Source: Prevotellaceae bacterium (GTDB lineage: Bacteria > Bacteroidota > Bacteroidia > Bacteroidales > UBA932). From it: DNA of 8,981 nt. Where the stretch lies: contig JAISSE010000194.1 in NCBI GenBank assembly GCA_031273285.1, positions 1 through 8,981 of the forward strand. The letters run 5' to 3'. A model generated the notes under the pieces. It saw only the letters and a list, made by a program, of their open reading frames with translations, was not told where the DNA came from and did not search any database. This document shows positions 1-7,134 of the stretch, piece by piece (position 1 is the first letter of the stretch; every line of letters starts with the position of its first letter). A program made the position numbers and the translations under genes.

Positions 1-37
1 TCATTTCAACTTGTTTGTTGCCTGCAATATAGGGTCT

Positions 38-127
38 CGCAATGACGACAGGGCGGGTAAAACACAACGCTGTCCGTCATTGCGACGGCGACTGCGAGGT
101 ACGAAGCAGGAAGCCGGAAGCAATCTC
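38..127. repeat. dispersed-type repeat with inverted arms and a triplicated GAAGC motif
   Basis: Positions 38-51 (CGCAATGACGACAG) are the reverse complement of 70-84 (CTGTCCGTCATTGCG) except for one extra C, with 18 bases between, so the region can form a hairpin. The right arm continues through TGCGAGGTACGAAGC to GCAATCTC at about 120-127. The core GTCATTGCGAG...GAAGCAATCTC resembles an intergenic repeat seen many times over in a range of bacterial genomes (recalled, not searched). Within it GAAGC occurs three times at a 7-base period (103-109, 110-116, 117-123), as if a short piece has expanded. No convincing coding potential: the open frames across it on both strands lack protein-like composition. 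Confidence 0.6.
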
Positions 128-478
128 CCAAGCCGGACAAGTCGGAACAAAAAAAGAAAAAATATTCTAATGGACATTTTGGGTTCATCTCCCGAAACGG
201 ATTTTTTTCACATTTTTTAACAGATTCGATACAATTTTCCTCTTTTTCGACGAAATTTTCGGAAAATTTGACCGGATAAGCACTTTTTTTTAAAAATTTT
301 TTTACTCGCGGATTTTGAGAGGCTAATCATGTGGAAAATTGATTCCTGCTGTGTGTAATTCATTGAATTTCCTGATAAATAGCTTCGGAAACAATAAACC
401 TTATTGTCTAAAATTTGTTAAAAAAACAGGGCATTTAGACGGGTTATATCGTGATTTTTAAAAAAAATTTACGGCAAA
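128..478. other. AT-rich non-coding leader with a perfect palindrome
   Basis: No gene is supported here. The stretch is rich in A and T tracts (for example runs of T then A then T around 282-301). It contains a perfect interrupted palindrome at 253-269, AAATTTTC-G-GAAAATTT, with 8-base arms around one central base. This could be a protein-binding site or a weak hairpin. It lies about 260 bases upstream of the kinase start, far for a direct operator. No intrinsic terminator for an upstream gene can be assigned with confidence. Confidence 0.5.
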
Positions 479-511
479 TTGTATTTTGTATGATAAAAAC
501 AAGTATTTTTG
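479..511 (+). promoter_or_regulatory. candidate Bacteroidota promoter for the two-component operon
   Basis: TATTTTTG at 504-511 matches the Bacteroidota -7 box TAnnTTTG. A TTG at 479-481 lies 22 bases upstream, slightly wider than the usual spacing to the -33 box. An alternative TTTG at 485-488 is too close. Transcription from here would start near 515, leaving a leader of about 18 bases before the ATG at 533. That would exclude the in-frame TTG at 509 as the start codon, because it would lie inside the promoter box. Confidence 0.4.
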
Positions 512-532
512 TACGATAAACTGAGTAAAAAA

Positions 533-1933
533 ATGACCAGGAGGCAACGTAAGATACTTATATCGATAGTACTATTGGCGTCCATAGGACTTGTATTTGC
601 GCAGACGATATGGATTTTCGGGGTTTTCAACAACATCCGGAACGACATCAGCAGCAAAGTCAATGAATTGTTAAACAATGTGGTTACAAAGGTTTGGCAG
701 GCGGAAACCTTTACCCAGATATCCAACGGCATCGATTTGCAGAAGACAAAGATGGACATGCCGCAGGATGTTGTGGATTCCATGGCAAATGCGTCTGATT
801 TTGAGAATATAACAGGCGAAAGGCTGAGTCGGTACTTCATGGAGTCATATATCAGACTGTTGACGGCAGAGATTCCCGTCGAACAGCGTGTTACGATGGA
901 ACAGCTGGATACTTTGATTGTGCGCGAGTTACGCACGGTAAATCTTAATCCCGCCTATAAATTCCATGTGGCGATAACCGACAAATCCAACAAAATCATA
1001 ATGACTTCGGGCAAATATGATACTGCAATAAAGGCAAAGATATTCCGAAAACGGCTGTTTCCGAACGATCCCGAAGGCTTTTCCGAAATATATTACATGA
1101 GCTTCTATTTCCCCGAAGAAACGCTGATAATAATGATGCGTATCTGGCCCATGATATTGTCCGCATGTGCCTTGATAGTGGTGATTCTCACCATCTTCAT
1201 GTACACCATGTACATTATTTCGCGGCAGAAGAGAATGTCGGAAATCAAGGGCGATTTCATCAGCAACATAACGCACGAACTCAAGACCCCGATATCCACC
1301 ATATCGCTTGCCGCACAGATGCTTGGCGATGAAAACATTCCGCAGGCAGCCAAAAACATTCCGAGATTGTCGAGCATGATAAAGGAACAGAGCAGGCAGC
1401 TGAGTTATCTGGTCGAAAAAGTTCTGCAAACGTCTGTATTCGAGCGGCAGTCAATCGTATTGAAAAAGGTGAATGTCAGTCTGCATGCCATCATCAAGGA
1501 AGCCGACGATTTGATGATCCTGCAGTTGCGCAACAGGAAAGCGACTCTCATTTCCGAACTAAGGGCGCAGGACGATATAATATCGACCGACAAGGCTTAT
1601 TTTGTGAATGTAATAACAAATTTGCTGGACAATGCGCTGAAATATTCGAAAGATGCCCCCAAAATAGTTATCGGAACACGGAACGAATACGGCAAAGTGC
1701 TGTGTTACATTTCGGATAACGGCATAGGGATTAGTCCCGGAGACAAGGACAGGATTTTTGACCAGTTTTTCCGTGTTGATACGGGCGATGTTCACGACGT
1801 CAAAGGTTTCGGGCTGGGATTGAGCTATGTGAAGAAAATCGTGGATTTGAGCGGCGGAACGGTATCGGTTGAAAGTGAAACAAATGTAGGTACAACATTT
1901 TATATATGGTTACCTTTAGTTAATAATTCTTAA
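533..1933 (+). CDS. rprX: sensor histidine kinase, RprX-like
   Basis: A membrane-bound two-component sensor kinase of 466 residues. It should autophosphorylate on a histidine in response to an unknown envelope signal and pass the phosphate to the regulator encoded 10 bases downstream. Visible features: a first membrane segment at about residues 7-26; an extracytoplasmic sensor region of about 175 residues; a second membrane segment at about 204-229; the H-box NITHELKTP with the phospho-accepting His248; the N-box NLLDNALKYS at about 363-372; the G1 motif DNGIGI at about 395-400; and the G2 motif GFGLGL at about 425-430. All catalytic motifs look intact. I chose ATG 533 (MTRRQRK) over the in-frame TTG at 509: it puts basic residues directly before the first membrane helix, and the TTG overlaps a promoter box. 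The name rests on the adjacent RprY-like regulator and general resemblance to the Bacteroides pair; another kinase of the same subfamily is possible. Confidence 0.9.
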   Translation: MTRRQRKILISIVLLASIGLVFAQTIWIFGVFNNIRNDISSKVNELLNNVVTKVWQAETFTQISNGIDLQKTKMDMPQDVVDSMANASDFENITGERLSRYFMESYIRLLTAEIPVEQRVTMEQLDTLIVRELRTVNLNPAYKFHVAITDKSNKIIMTSGKYDTAIKAKIFRKRLFPNDPEGFSEIYYMSFYFPEETLIIMMRIWPMILSACALIVVILTIFMYTMYIISRQKRMSEIKGDFISNITHELKTPISTISLAAQMLGDENIPQAAKNIPRLSSMIKEQSRQLSYLVEKVLQTSVFERQSIVLKKVNVSLHAIIKEADDLMILQLRNRKATLISELRAQDDIISTDKAYFVNVITNLLDNALKYSKDAPKIVIGTRNEYGKVLCYISDNGIGISPGDKDRIFDQFFRVDTGDVHDVKGFGLGLSYVKKIVDLSGGTVSVESETNVGTTFYIWLPLVNNS

Positions 1934-1943
1934 ATTCAATATT

Positions 1944-2639
1944 ATGGACGAAAAAGCAAAAGTACTCCTCGCAGAGGACGACGAAAATCTTGGGATATTG
2001 CTGAAAGAATATCTCAAAGTCAAAGAGTACAACACCGATTTGTATTCCGACGGCGATGCGGCATTCAAGGGCTTTCGAGATTCGGGAGGCACATACGACA
2101 TCTGTATCCTGGATGTCATGATGCCTGTAAAAGACGGTTTTACCCTGGCTCAGGAAATAAGGCAAATGTCTCCGGACATACCTATAATATTCCTGACGGC
2201 AAAGTCGATGAAAGAAGACATCGTCAAGGGATTTTCTTCGGGAGGTGATGATTACATTACCAAACCCTTCAATATCGAAGAATTGATATTGAGAATCGAA
2301 GCAATTCTTAGACGGACGTCTTCGTCGGAACAAACCCAGGCAATGTACGAAATAGGCGATTATGTTTTTAACCCGACAAAGCAGACTTTAGTGTATTCTG
2401 TGGACGGTTCGGAGCAAAAATTGACCTCTAAGGAAGCGGAATTGCTGCGCTATTTGTGTGTAAACAGAAATAATGTTCTCGACAGAAATTTCGCTTTGAG
2501 GACAATCTGGAACGACGACAGCTATTTCAACGCAAGAAGTATGGACGTGTATATCACGAAATTGCGCAAGTTTTTGAAAGACGATCCTTCGGTGCAGATA
2601 CTCAATATCAGAGGGAAGGGTTTCAAGTTAATTGATTAA
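1944..2639 (+). CDS. rprY: OmpR/PhoB-family response regulator, RprY-like
   Basis: A 231-residue DNA-binding response regulator, the likely partner of the kinase that ends 10 bases upstream. The receiver domain (about 4-123) has the acidic pair Asp12/Asp13, the phospho-acceptor Asp57 in ILDVMMP, the switch Thr85 in IIFLTAK and the conserved Lys107 in YITKPF. The C-terminal winged helix (about 135-230) has the family signatures LTSKEAELLRYL, RSMDVYITKLRKFL and GKGFKL. The length is normal for the family. The receiver wording (DVMMP.KDGFTLAQE, IIFLTAK, DDYITKPF) closely resembles my recollection of Bacteroides RprY, hence the symbol, but no alignment was run. Its targets cannot be read from the sequence. 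Confidence 0.93.
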   Translation: MDEKAKVLLAEDDENLGILLKEYLKVKEYNTDLYSDGDAAFKGFRDSGGTYDICILDVMMPVKDGFTLAQEIRQMSPDIPIIFLTAKSMKEDIVKGFSSGGDDYITKPFNIEELILRIEAILRRTSSSEQTQAMYEIGDYVFNPTKQTLVYSVDGSEQKLTSKEAELLRYLCVNRNNVLDRNFALRTIWNDDSYFNARSMDVYITKLRKFLKDDPSVQILNIRGKGFKLID

Positions 2640-2677
2640 TTTAAGATTTTTTAATATATTTTTTGAAGTTTAATTCA

Positions 2678-2685
2678 TAACTTTG
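2678..2685 (+). promoter_or_regulatory. candidate -7 promoter box before the GH16-like gene
   Basis: TAACTTTG matches TAnnTTTG exactly and sits 29 bases before the ATG at 2715, in the only sizeable AT-rich gap (75 bases) between the response regulator and the next gene. A TTTG at 2662-2665 is closer (12 bases) than the usual -33 spacing, so the upstream half is weak. If real, it starts a separate transcript for the four genes 2715-6594. Confidence 0.45.
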
Positions 2686-2714
2686 CGCCCGAAAATATTT
2701 AAAATATCTTGATT

Positions 2715-4037
2715 ATGTTCAAATTTTTACGAAGTGTGTTTTCCGGTATTCCGTCCACAAAATCCTACGAGGCTAAGTTGCAGGATGAAGAAACGAAGTA
2801 CACCGTATACGTTGAGACCGTTGAATCCGATGATTTTAGAAGGTACAGCGAACTGAAGGAATATTTGTCGAATCCGGAAAATCTGAAAGTCGGAAACGAC
2901 CGACCTCAGGAAGAACGTCGGATAAAAAAAGAATATCTGACGAAAAAGGAAGCCCTGAAACAAAAAGGGTTAAGGCTGGACGGGGAGTTTCAGTCGAAAA
3001 TGCTGTCGCAACCCAAAAAAGAACGCCAGTTAAAGAACGAACTGAAGCTGAAAAAGCGGGCGACAAAATCGAAAGAAGAGCGTCGGCTGCTGAAAAGCGA
3101 CGAGCTTCGACTGAACAAGCAAATCGCTATGGAACGCCACCGTCTGAAGGAAGAAGGGGCGCATTTGAAGCGTGAGCTGGAAACGGAACGGCGGAAACTG
3201 GAAGAAGAATTGCGTCTGGCAAAGAAGCAGTTGAAGGACGGCATTCAACAGCAAAAAGACGAACTGTTGCAGTTGCAGCATGAATTTCGGAGGCTGAAAA
3301 ATTCCAAAAGAATCAAAAACGTGTTCGGTTTCAGGAAAAAATATGCCGGACTGATAGCGGAACAGGAGCGCTGGGTATCGAAATTCTACGACGATTTTTC
3401 CAAAAACGAGCTTGACCCGCGATGGTCGAACAGGCAGATTGTCAGCGAACTGTTTATTAACGGGGCGCCGTATTCTCCGATCGAAGACCTGCACATTTTT
3501 TCGCCCGACAATGTTCGGCAAACCGGCGGAATCCTGAAAATCAAGACCAAAGAGGAAAAAAAACAGGGTCTTGCCTGGGACAAAACCTACGGATTCGTCC
3601 CCAAAACATTTTCCTATACATCCGGAATGCTGACCTCGTCCCATTCGTTCAAACAGATGTACGGCAAATTCGAAGCAAAAGTGCGGGTAAAATATGTCCC
3701 CGGAACTTATCATGCCTTTTGGATGGGAACCGATACTCAAAAGCCTCATTTAAACGTTTTCAAGTTCGAAAACCGCAATCTTGCCGTTTCGGCTTATACC
3801 AAAGATGCAACAATCGAACGGAAACTGAAGTACAAACTGAAGGACGATTTTTATATTTACAGCCTGTTGTGGAGCAATAACAAGCTTGTCTGGCTCATTA
3901 ACGGTAAAAAAGTGTTCGAATCGTCGAATATCATAAACGAACCGATGTACATATCCTTTTCGTCGGGAGTATATGACAAAAAGGCGGAACAGACGGCAAT
4001 GTATGTCGACTGGGTCAGATGTTTCAGAAGTAATTAA
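2715..4037 (+). CDS. coiled-coil protein with a degenerate GH16-like (concanavalin-fold) domain
   Basis: A 440-residue two-part protein. Residues about 63-195 are extremely rich in Lys, Glu, Arg and Leu with heptad-like spacing, a long coiled coil. Residues about 225-438 have the family 16 glycoside hydrolase/laminarinase fold pattern: YDDF...DPRW at the start, MYGKFEAKVRV, YHAFWM, then FYIYSLLWSNNKLVWLINGKKVFE and finally MYVDWVRCF. Where active members carry ExDxxE after the FWM strand, this protein reads HLNVFK (His345, Asn347, Lys350), so both catalytic Glu and the helper Asp are missing. It is probably a carbohydrate-binding or structural pseudo-enzyme; that role is inferred. No signal peptide or membrane helix is visible (it begins MFKFLRSVFSGIPSTKSYEA), unusual for this fold, which normally works outside the cytoplasm. 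The start is ATG 2715; an in-frame TTG two codons earlier is less likely. The thioesterase gene follows after 12 bases. Confidence 0.8.
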   Translation: MFKFLRSVFSGIPSTKSYEAKLQDEETKYTVYVETVESDDFRRYSELKEYLSNPENLKVGNDRPQEERRIKKEYLTKKEALKQKGLRLDGEFQSKMLSQPKKERQLKNELKLKKRATKSKEERRLLKSDELRLNKQIAMERHRLKEEGAHLKRELETERRKLEEELRLAKKQLKDGIQQQKDELLQLQHEFRRLKNSKRIKNVFGFRKKYAGLIAEQERWVSKFYDDFSKNELDPRWSNRQIVSELFINGAPYSPIEDLHIFSPDNVRQTGGILKIKTKEEKKQGLAWDKTYGFVPKTFSYTSGMLTSSHSFKQMYGKFEAKVRVKYVPGTYHAFWMGTDTQKPHLNVFKFENRNLAVSAYTKDATIERKLKYKLKDDFYIYSLLWSNNKLVWLINGKKVFESSNIINEPMYISFSSGVYDKKAEQTAMYVDWVRCFRSN

Positions 4038-4049
4038 TTAAAACGCCAT

Positions 4050-4814
4050 ATGTCGAATATGGAAGAACAGTCTCTTTGCGGCAGATACGAATATCAGGTA
4101 AACTCGTATTTTACCGATTTGAAAAGGCAGTTAAGCCTTCCGGCGCTGTTCTGCCTGTTGCAGGAAAGCGCATGGAAACACGCCGAAAGCCATAATTTCG
4201 GATGGGAAGCCCTGTCAGCCGAAAATTCTTTCTGGGTACTCGCCCGGATAAAGGTTTGCATCGACGGCTATCCCCGCTGGAAAGATTCCGTCGCGGTGGA
4301 AACATGGAGCAAAGAACCCGATGCGATTATGGCATATCGCGATTTTGAAGTCTTTTCGCACGACAGCAGGAAACTGATGTCCGCAACGTCCTCGTGGCTG
4401 ATTCTTGACATGGAGAGCAGAAAGCCCCGTCGAATTTCGCCGATGAAGCATCTGTTCCCCGAATCATGCGGCAGGACGGCAATCGACACCCGTCCGGAGA
4501 AACTTCCCCAGCACAAAGTCCGGGCAGGCGATTATGTCCCGAATACGGTACCGTACAGCGCAATCGACATCAACGGTCATGTAAACAATACCTCATACAT
4601 ACAGTGGATTACGGACAGTTTTCCGTTTGACTACATCATGACCCACGACGTATACGATATTGAGATTAACTTTTTGCAGGAAGCGACGGCAAACCAGCAA
4701 TATTATGTGATTGTCGAGGAAATTTTGCCCGACGAGTATTTGTGCAGCGTTGCAAGGCATCCCGACAACAGGGAATTTTCGCGAATGATGCTGAAATTTC
4801 GGAAAAGAGAATAA
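4050..4814 (+). CDS. acyl-ACP thioesterase (FatA/FatB-type, double hotdog)
   Basis: A 254-residue cytoplasmic enzyme expected to hydrolyse acyl-acyl carrier protein, releasing free fatty acid and ending chain elongation. It has two hotdog domains, about residues 10-135 and 160-252. The first contains the LQESAWKHAE helix and WVLARIKVCIDGYPRWKD...VETW, typical of bacterial FatA-like proteins. The second carries the catalytic signature AIDINGHVNNTSYIQW, with Asp173, Asn175 and His177 matching the residues known from plant acyl-ACP thioesterases. The length is normal for bacterial members, which lack the plant transit peptide. ATG 4050 is 12 bases after the preceding stop; an in-frame ATG at 4059 is an alternative. 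Chain-length preference cannot be inferred. Confidence 0.9.
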   Translation: MSNMEEQSLCGRYEYQVNSYFTDLKRQLSLPALFCLLQESAWKHAESHNFGWEALSAENSFWVLARIKVCIDGYPRWKDSVAVETWSKEPDAIMAYRDFEVFSHDSRKLMSATSSWLILDMESRKPRRISPMKHLFPESCGRTAIDTRPEKLPQHKVRAGDYVPNTVPYSAIDINGHVNNTSYIQWITDSFPFDYIMTHDVYDIEINFLQEATANQQYYVIVEEILPDEYLCSVARHPDNREFSRMMLKFRKRE

Positions 4815-4866
4815 AATGGCATATTTATTGTATGAACAAAATCAGCAATTAATTGTAATTAGTATC

Positions 4867-5736
4867 ATGAACAAAATACTTGTATTTTCGGCAATATTTT
4901 TCGCAAATATTCTTGTAGCACAGGAGACTAAGAAGCCGCAGTATTGGAAACATTCCGGTTCGTCGTATCTCAATCTCACGCAATCCTCGTTCAGCAACTG
5001 GTCGGCGGGAGGTGAAAATTCCATAGCCGTAGGCGTGGGAATCAACAATATAAGACTGATTTACAACAAAAACAAAGTTTCATGGGAAAACGGTCTGACA
5101 CTGGGATACGGTCTGCAATATCAGGGAAGCAAACGCAGCAAAACCAACGACGTGATTGACTTCTATTCGAAACTTGGATACAAGGCGTTCGGCAAATTCA
5201 ATTATGCCACCCAGATTACGTTCAAGACACAGTTCGACAAGGGGTACCCCAAATATCCGATAACTCCCGAATCGCGATACAATTCCGAATTTCTGTCGCC
5301 GGCTTCGGGCGTCCTGTCGCTGGGATTCGACTATAAGCCGTCAGATGTTTTTTCGCTGGTGCTGTCGCCTATTTCGGGAAAATATACCATTGTACACGAC
5401 GATTCCCTGTCGAAAGTAGGCGTTTACGGAGTAAAACCCGACAGGCACGCATATTACGAGCTGGGAACATCCGTAAGAGCGACCTTTAGCCGGAACCTGT
5501 CGTCGAATATTACGCTGAGCTCGGTGATGGACATATTCTCCAACCTGCTCCGAAACCCCGAAAATGCCGATATAAACTGGGAAATAAACATTAACTTTAA
5601 AGTGATGAAATATATTTCTTCAAACTTAAACCTGCTGTTAAAATATGATGACGACACGAAAAATATTGACCCCGAAAAAGGACCGTCCCTGCAGTTCAAG
5701 CAGGTACTCGGAATGGGATTTTCATATAACTTTTAA
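4867..5736 (+). CDS. DUF3078 outer-membrane beta-barrel protein
   Basis: A 289-residue exported protein of unknown function. Residues 1-18 form a signal peptide (MNKILVFSAIFFANILVA, cleavage before QETKK). The mature part begins with the family-typical YLNLTQSSFSNWSAGGENS and then runs through alternating polar/aromatic beta-strands, ending in GMGFSYNF with a terminal Phe, the usual sorting signal for insertion by the BAM machinery. I chose ATG 4867 because the in-frame ATG at 4816, just two bases after the thioesterase stop, would add 17 residues (MAYLLYEQNQQL...) in front of a complete signal peptide. The 52-base gap upstream contains a CAATTAATTG palindrome (4846-4855) but no clear promoter box. 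The cysQ-like gene follows after 12 bases. The family name is recalled from the conserved N-terminal motif, not searched. Confidence 0.85.
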   Translation: MNKILVFSAIFFANILVAQETKKPQYWKHSGSSYLNLTQSSFSNWSAGGENSIAVGVGINNIRLIYNKNKVSWENGLTLGYGLQYQGSKRSKTNDVIDFYSKLGYKAFGKFNYATQITFKTQFDKGYPKYPITPESRYNSEFLSPASGVLSLGFDYKPSDVFSLVLSPISGKYTIVHDDSLSKVGVYGVKPDRHAYYELGTSVRATFSRNLSSNITLSSVMDIFSNLLRNPENADINWEININFKVMKYISSNLNLLLKYDDDTKNIDPEKGPSLQFKQVLGMGFSYNF

Positions 5737-5748
5737 TTAAAAAATATT

Positions 5749-6594
5749 ATGTACACACCTGATAACGAAACATTCATCGAGCTGTTCCAGTCAGCTTTCA
5801 GAGCGGCGATAATTGCCGGCAGAAGAATTTTGGAAATTTACAGAACCGAAGATTTTCAAGTGTCCATGAAATCGGACAACTCCCCGCTTTCTTCGGCGGA
5901 CAAAGAAGCGCACGAAATAATCAAACGGCTGCTGCTCAACTCGCGAATACCGATTTTGAGCGAGGAGGGAAGAGACATGCAGTTCGAAGAAAGAAAATCG
6001 TGGGACATTTTATGGATTGTCGACCCGCTGGACGGAACGCGGCAGTTTATACAGAAAAGAGAGGAATTTACCGTGAACATTGCCTTGGTCGTGGAAGGAA
6101 ATCCCTTATTCGGAGTGGTTTACGCTCCGGCAATAGGGGATATGTATTTCGGAATAAAGGATACGGGATCGTTTAAAATTGTTATCGGCGACAGGGACTT
6201 CCTGTCCCATTCGTTTCAACAAATCATGACGGAAGCAAAAAAACTTGACCCGCCCTCAAAAACAGACGGCAAATATACAATCCTTGCAAGTTATCACCAT
6301 GTAAACAAGGAAACGCTGGAGTATATCGATACAATGCGACAGACATATCGCGAGGTGGAGGTAAAAAAGGTCGGCAGCTCTCTGAAAATGTGTATGCTGG
6401 CTGACGGAATAGGCGATGTGTATGTCCGATATACCGACACCTACGAATGGGATACGGCAGCGGCGCAAACAATACTCGAAGGTGTGGGATGGAGTATCAA
6501 TGCCCTGGATACCAACGAACCGCTGACGTATAACAAGGAATCGTTACTGAACCCCTTTTTTATTTGCAAAAAAGCCGACCCGTACATGAATTGA
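5749..6594 (+). CDS. cysQ: 3'(2'),5'-bisphosphate nucleotidase, CysQ
   Basis: A 281-residue member of the inositol monophosphatase superfamily, expected to dephosphorylate 3'-phosphoadenosine 5'-phosphate (PAP) to AMP in the cytoplasm using magnesium. Metal-binding motifs are in place: PLSSADKEAH (Asp51), ILSEEG (Glu72/Glu73), WIVDPLDGT (Asp92, Asp95, Thr97) and YEWDTAAAQ (Asp235). KREEFTVNIALV and GSSLKMC are typical of the CysQ branch. It is somewhat longer than the E. coli enzyme (about 246 residues). It starts 12 bases after the DUF3078 stop. PAP arises from sulfate assimilation and from phosphopantetheine loading of carrier proteins; no sulfate-assimilation gene is present in this window. 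Confusion with an inositol monophosphatase is possible but the motif set favours CysQ. Confidence 0.9.
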   Translation: MYTPDNETFIELFQSAFRAAIIAGRRILEIYRTEDFQVSMKSDNSPLSSADKEAHEIIKRLLLNSRIPILSEEGRDMQFEERKSWDILWIVDPLDGTRQFIQKREEFTVNIALVVEGNPLFGVVYAPAIGDMYFGIKDTGSFKIVIGDRDFLSHSFQQIMTEAKKLDPPSKTDGKYTILASYHHVNKETLEYIDTMRQTYREVEVKKVGSSLKMCMLADGIGDVYVRYTDTYEWDTAAAQTILEGVGWSINALDTNEPLTYNKESLLNPFFICKKADPYMN

Positions 6595-6909
6595 CCGGAA
6601 AATAATTTTCCGCCCTGCCGCGAACCTCCGGGAGACCGGAAAATAATTTTCTGCCCTGCCGCGAACCTCAGGGAGACTGGAAAATAATTTTCTACCCTGC
6701 CGCGAACCTCAGGGAGACCGGAAAATAAATTTCCGCTTTGCCACGAACCTCAGGGAGACTGGAAAATAATTTTCTGCCCTGCCGCGAACCTCAGGGAGAC
6801 CGGAAAATAATTTTCTGCCCTGCCGCGAACCTCAGGGAGACCGGAAAATAATTTTCTACCCTGCCACGAACCTCAGGGAGACTGGAAAATAATTTTCCGC
6901 TTTGCCGCG
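6594..6909. repeat. 41-bp tandem repeat array, 7 full units plus a 29-base partial
   Basis: Full units start at 6594, 6635, 6676, 6717, 6758, 6799 and 6840; a partial eighth covers 6881-6909. Each begins ACCGGAAAAT or ACTGGAAAAT and ends CAGGGAG (CCGGGAG in unit 1). Each holds two possible stems: GGAAAAT/ATTTTCC around one central base (in most units the last base is T), and CCCTG/CAGGG around ten bases. Units 2 and 6 are identical; units 3 and 7 share the TCTACCC variant; units 4 and 8 share CCGCTTTG. This indicates a higher-order four-unit (164-bp) duplication. The period is not a multiple of three and stops occur throughout, so it is not coding. The first base is the final A of the cysQ stop codon. 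There are no unique spacers, so it is not a CRISPR array. It may act as a transcript end or 3' stabilising structure; that is inference. Confidence 0.95.
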
Positions 6910-6920
6910 GACTGTCCGCG
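6906..6920. repeat. short GC-rich palindrome at the right end of the array
   Basis: CGCGGAC-T-GTCCGCG is a perfect interrupted palindrome with 7-base arms, at the point where the array sequence breaks off. As a hairpin it would have a short loop, and no T-run follows, so it is not a standard terminator. It may mark the junction where the array was inserted or truncated. Confidence 0.6.
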
Positions 6921-7134
6921 CACTGTGTTTCGCCTGCGACTCGCCTGTACGGGGTCTTCGAAAGGGCAACTCTTACAGACTTATGTGTTTATACTTCGAC
7001 GCTGTAATTCAATACGATAAGCGAGCCGATTAAAAGATTTGACATAATTCAGCATAAAAAAGTCAGCATATTACAAACTTTTCCATTACCTTTGTGCCGT
7101 AATTAAGAACTGTATAGTTTAAAATTGTGTAGAT
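6921..7134 (+). promoter_or_regulatory. upstream region of the HTH gene: direct repeat and -7 box
   Basis: No gene is seen between the array and 7135. TCAGCATA occurs twice, at 7049-7056 and 7063-7070, a 14-base period that could seat two regulator molecules. TACCTTTG at 7087-7094 matches the -7 box TAnnTTTG exactly, although no clear TTG lies at the expected -33 position. The leader would be about 35 bases long. The repeat lies where an operator would block or assist polymerase, so self-regulation by the downstream helix-turn-helix protein is possible but inferred. Confidence 0.45.

Noticed and set aside
11..220. Small plus- and minus-strand frames across the left-edge repeat
   Set aside because: Both run through inverted and dispersed-type repeat sequence and give no protein-like composition.
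509..532. TTG start adding eight residues to the histidine kinase
   Set aside because: ATG 533 gives a normal basic N-terminus before the first membrane helix, and the TTG lies within a probable promoter box.
929..1429. 166-codon minus-strand frame inside the histidine kinase
   Set aside because: It lies opposite conserved kinase motifs and its product has no recognisable features.
3030..3749. 239-codon minus-strand frame opposite the GH16-like gene
   Set aside because: Phe/Leu/Gln-rich product typical of the strand opposite a Lys/Glu-rich coiled coil; the plus-strand frame has recognised domains.
4816..4866. ATG two bases after the thioesterase stop as the DUF3078 start
   Set aside because: It would place 17 polar and hydrophobic residues in front of a complete signal peptide beginning at 4867.
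6594..6909. CRISPR array
   Set aside because: The units are directly adjacent with no unique spacers between them, and no cas gene is nearby.
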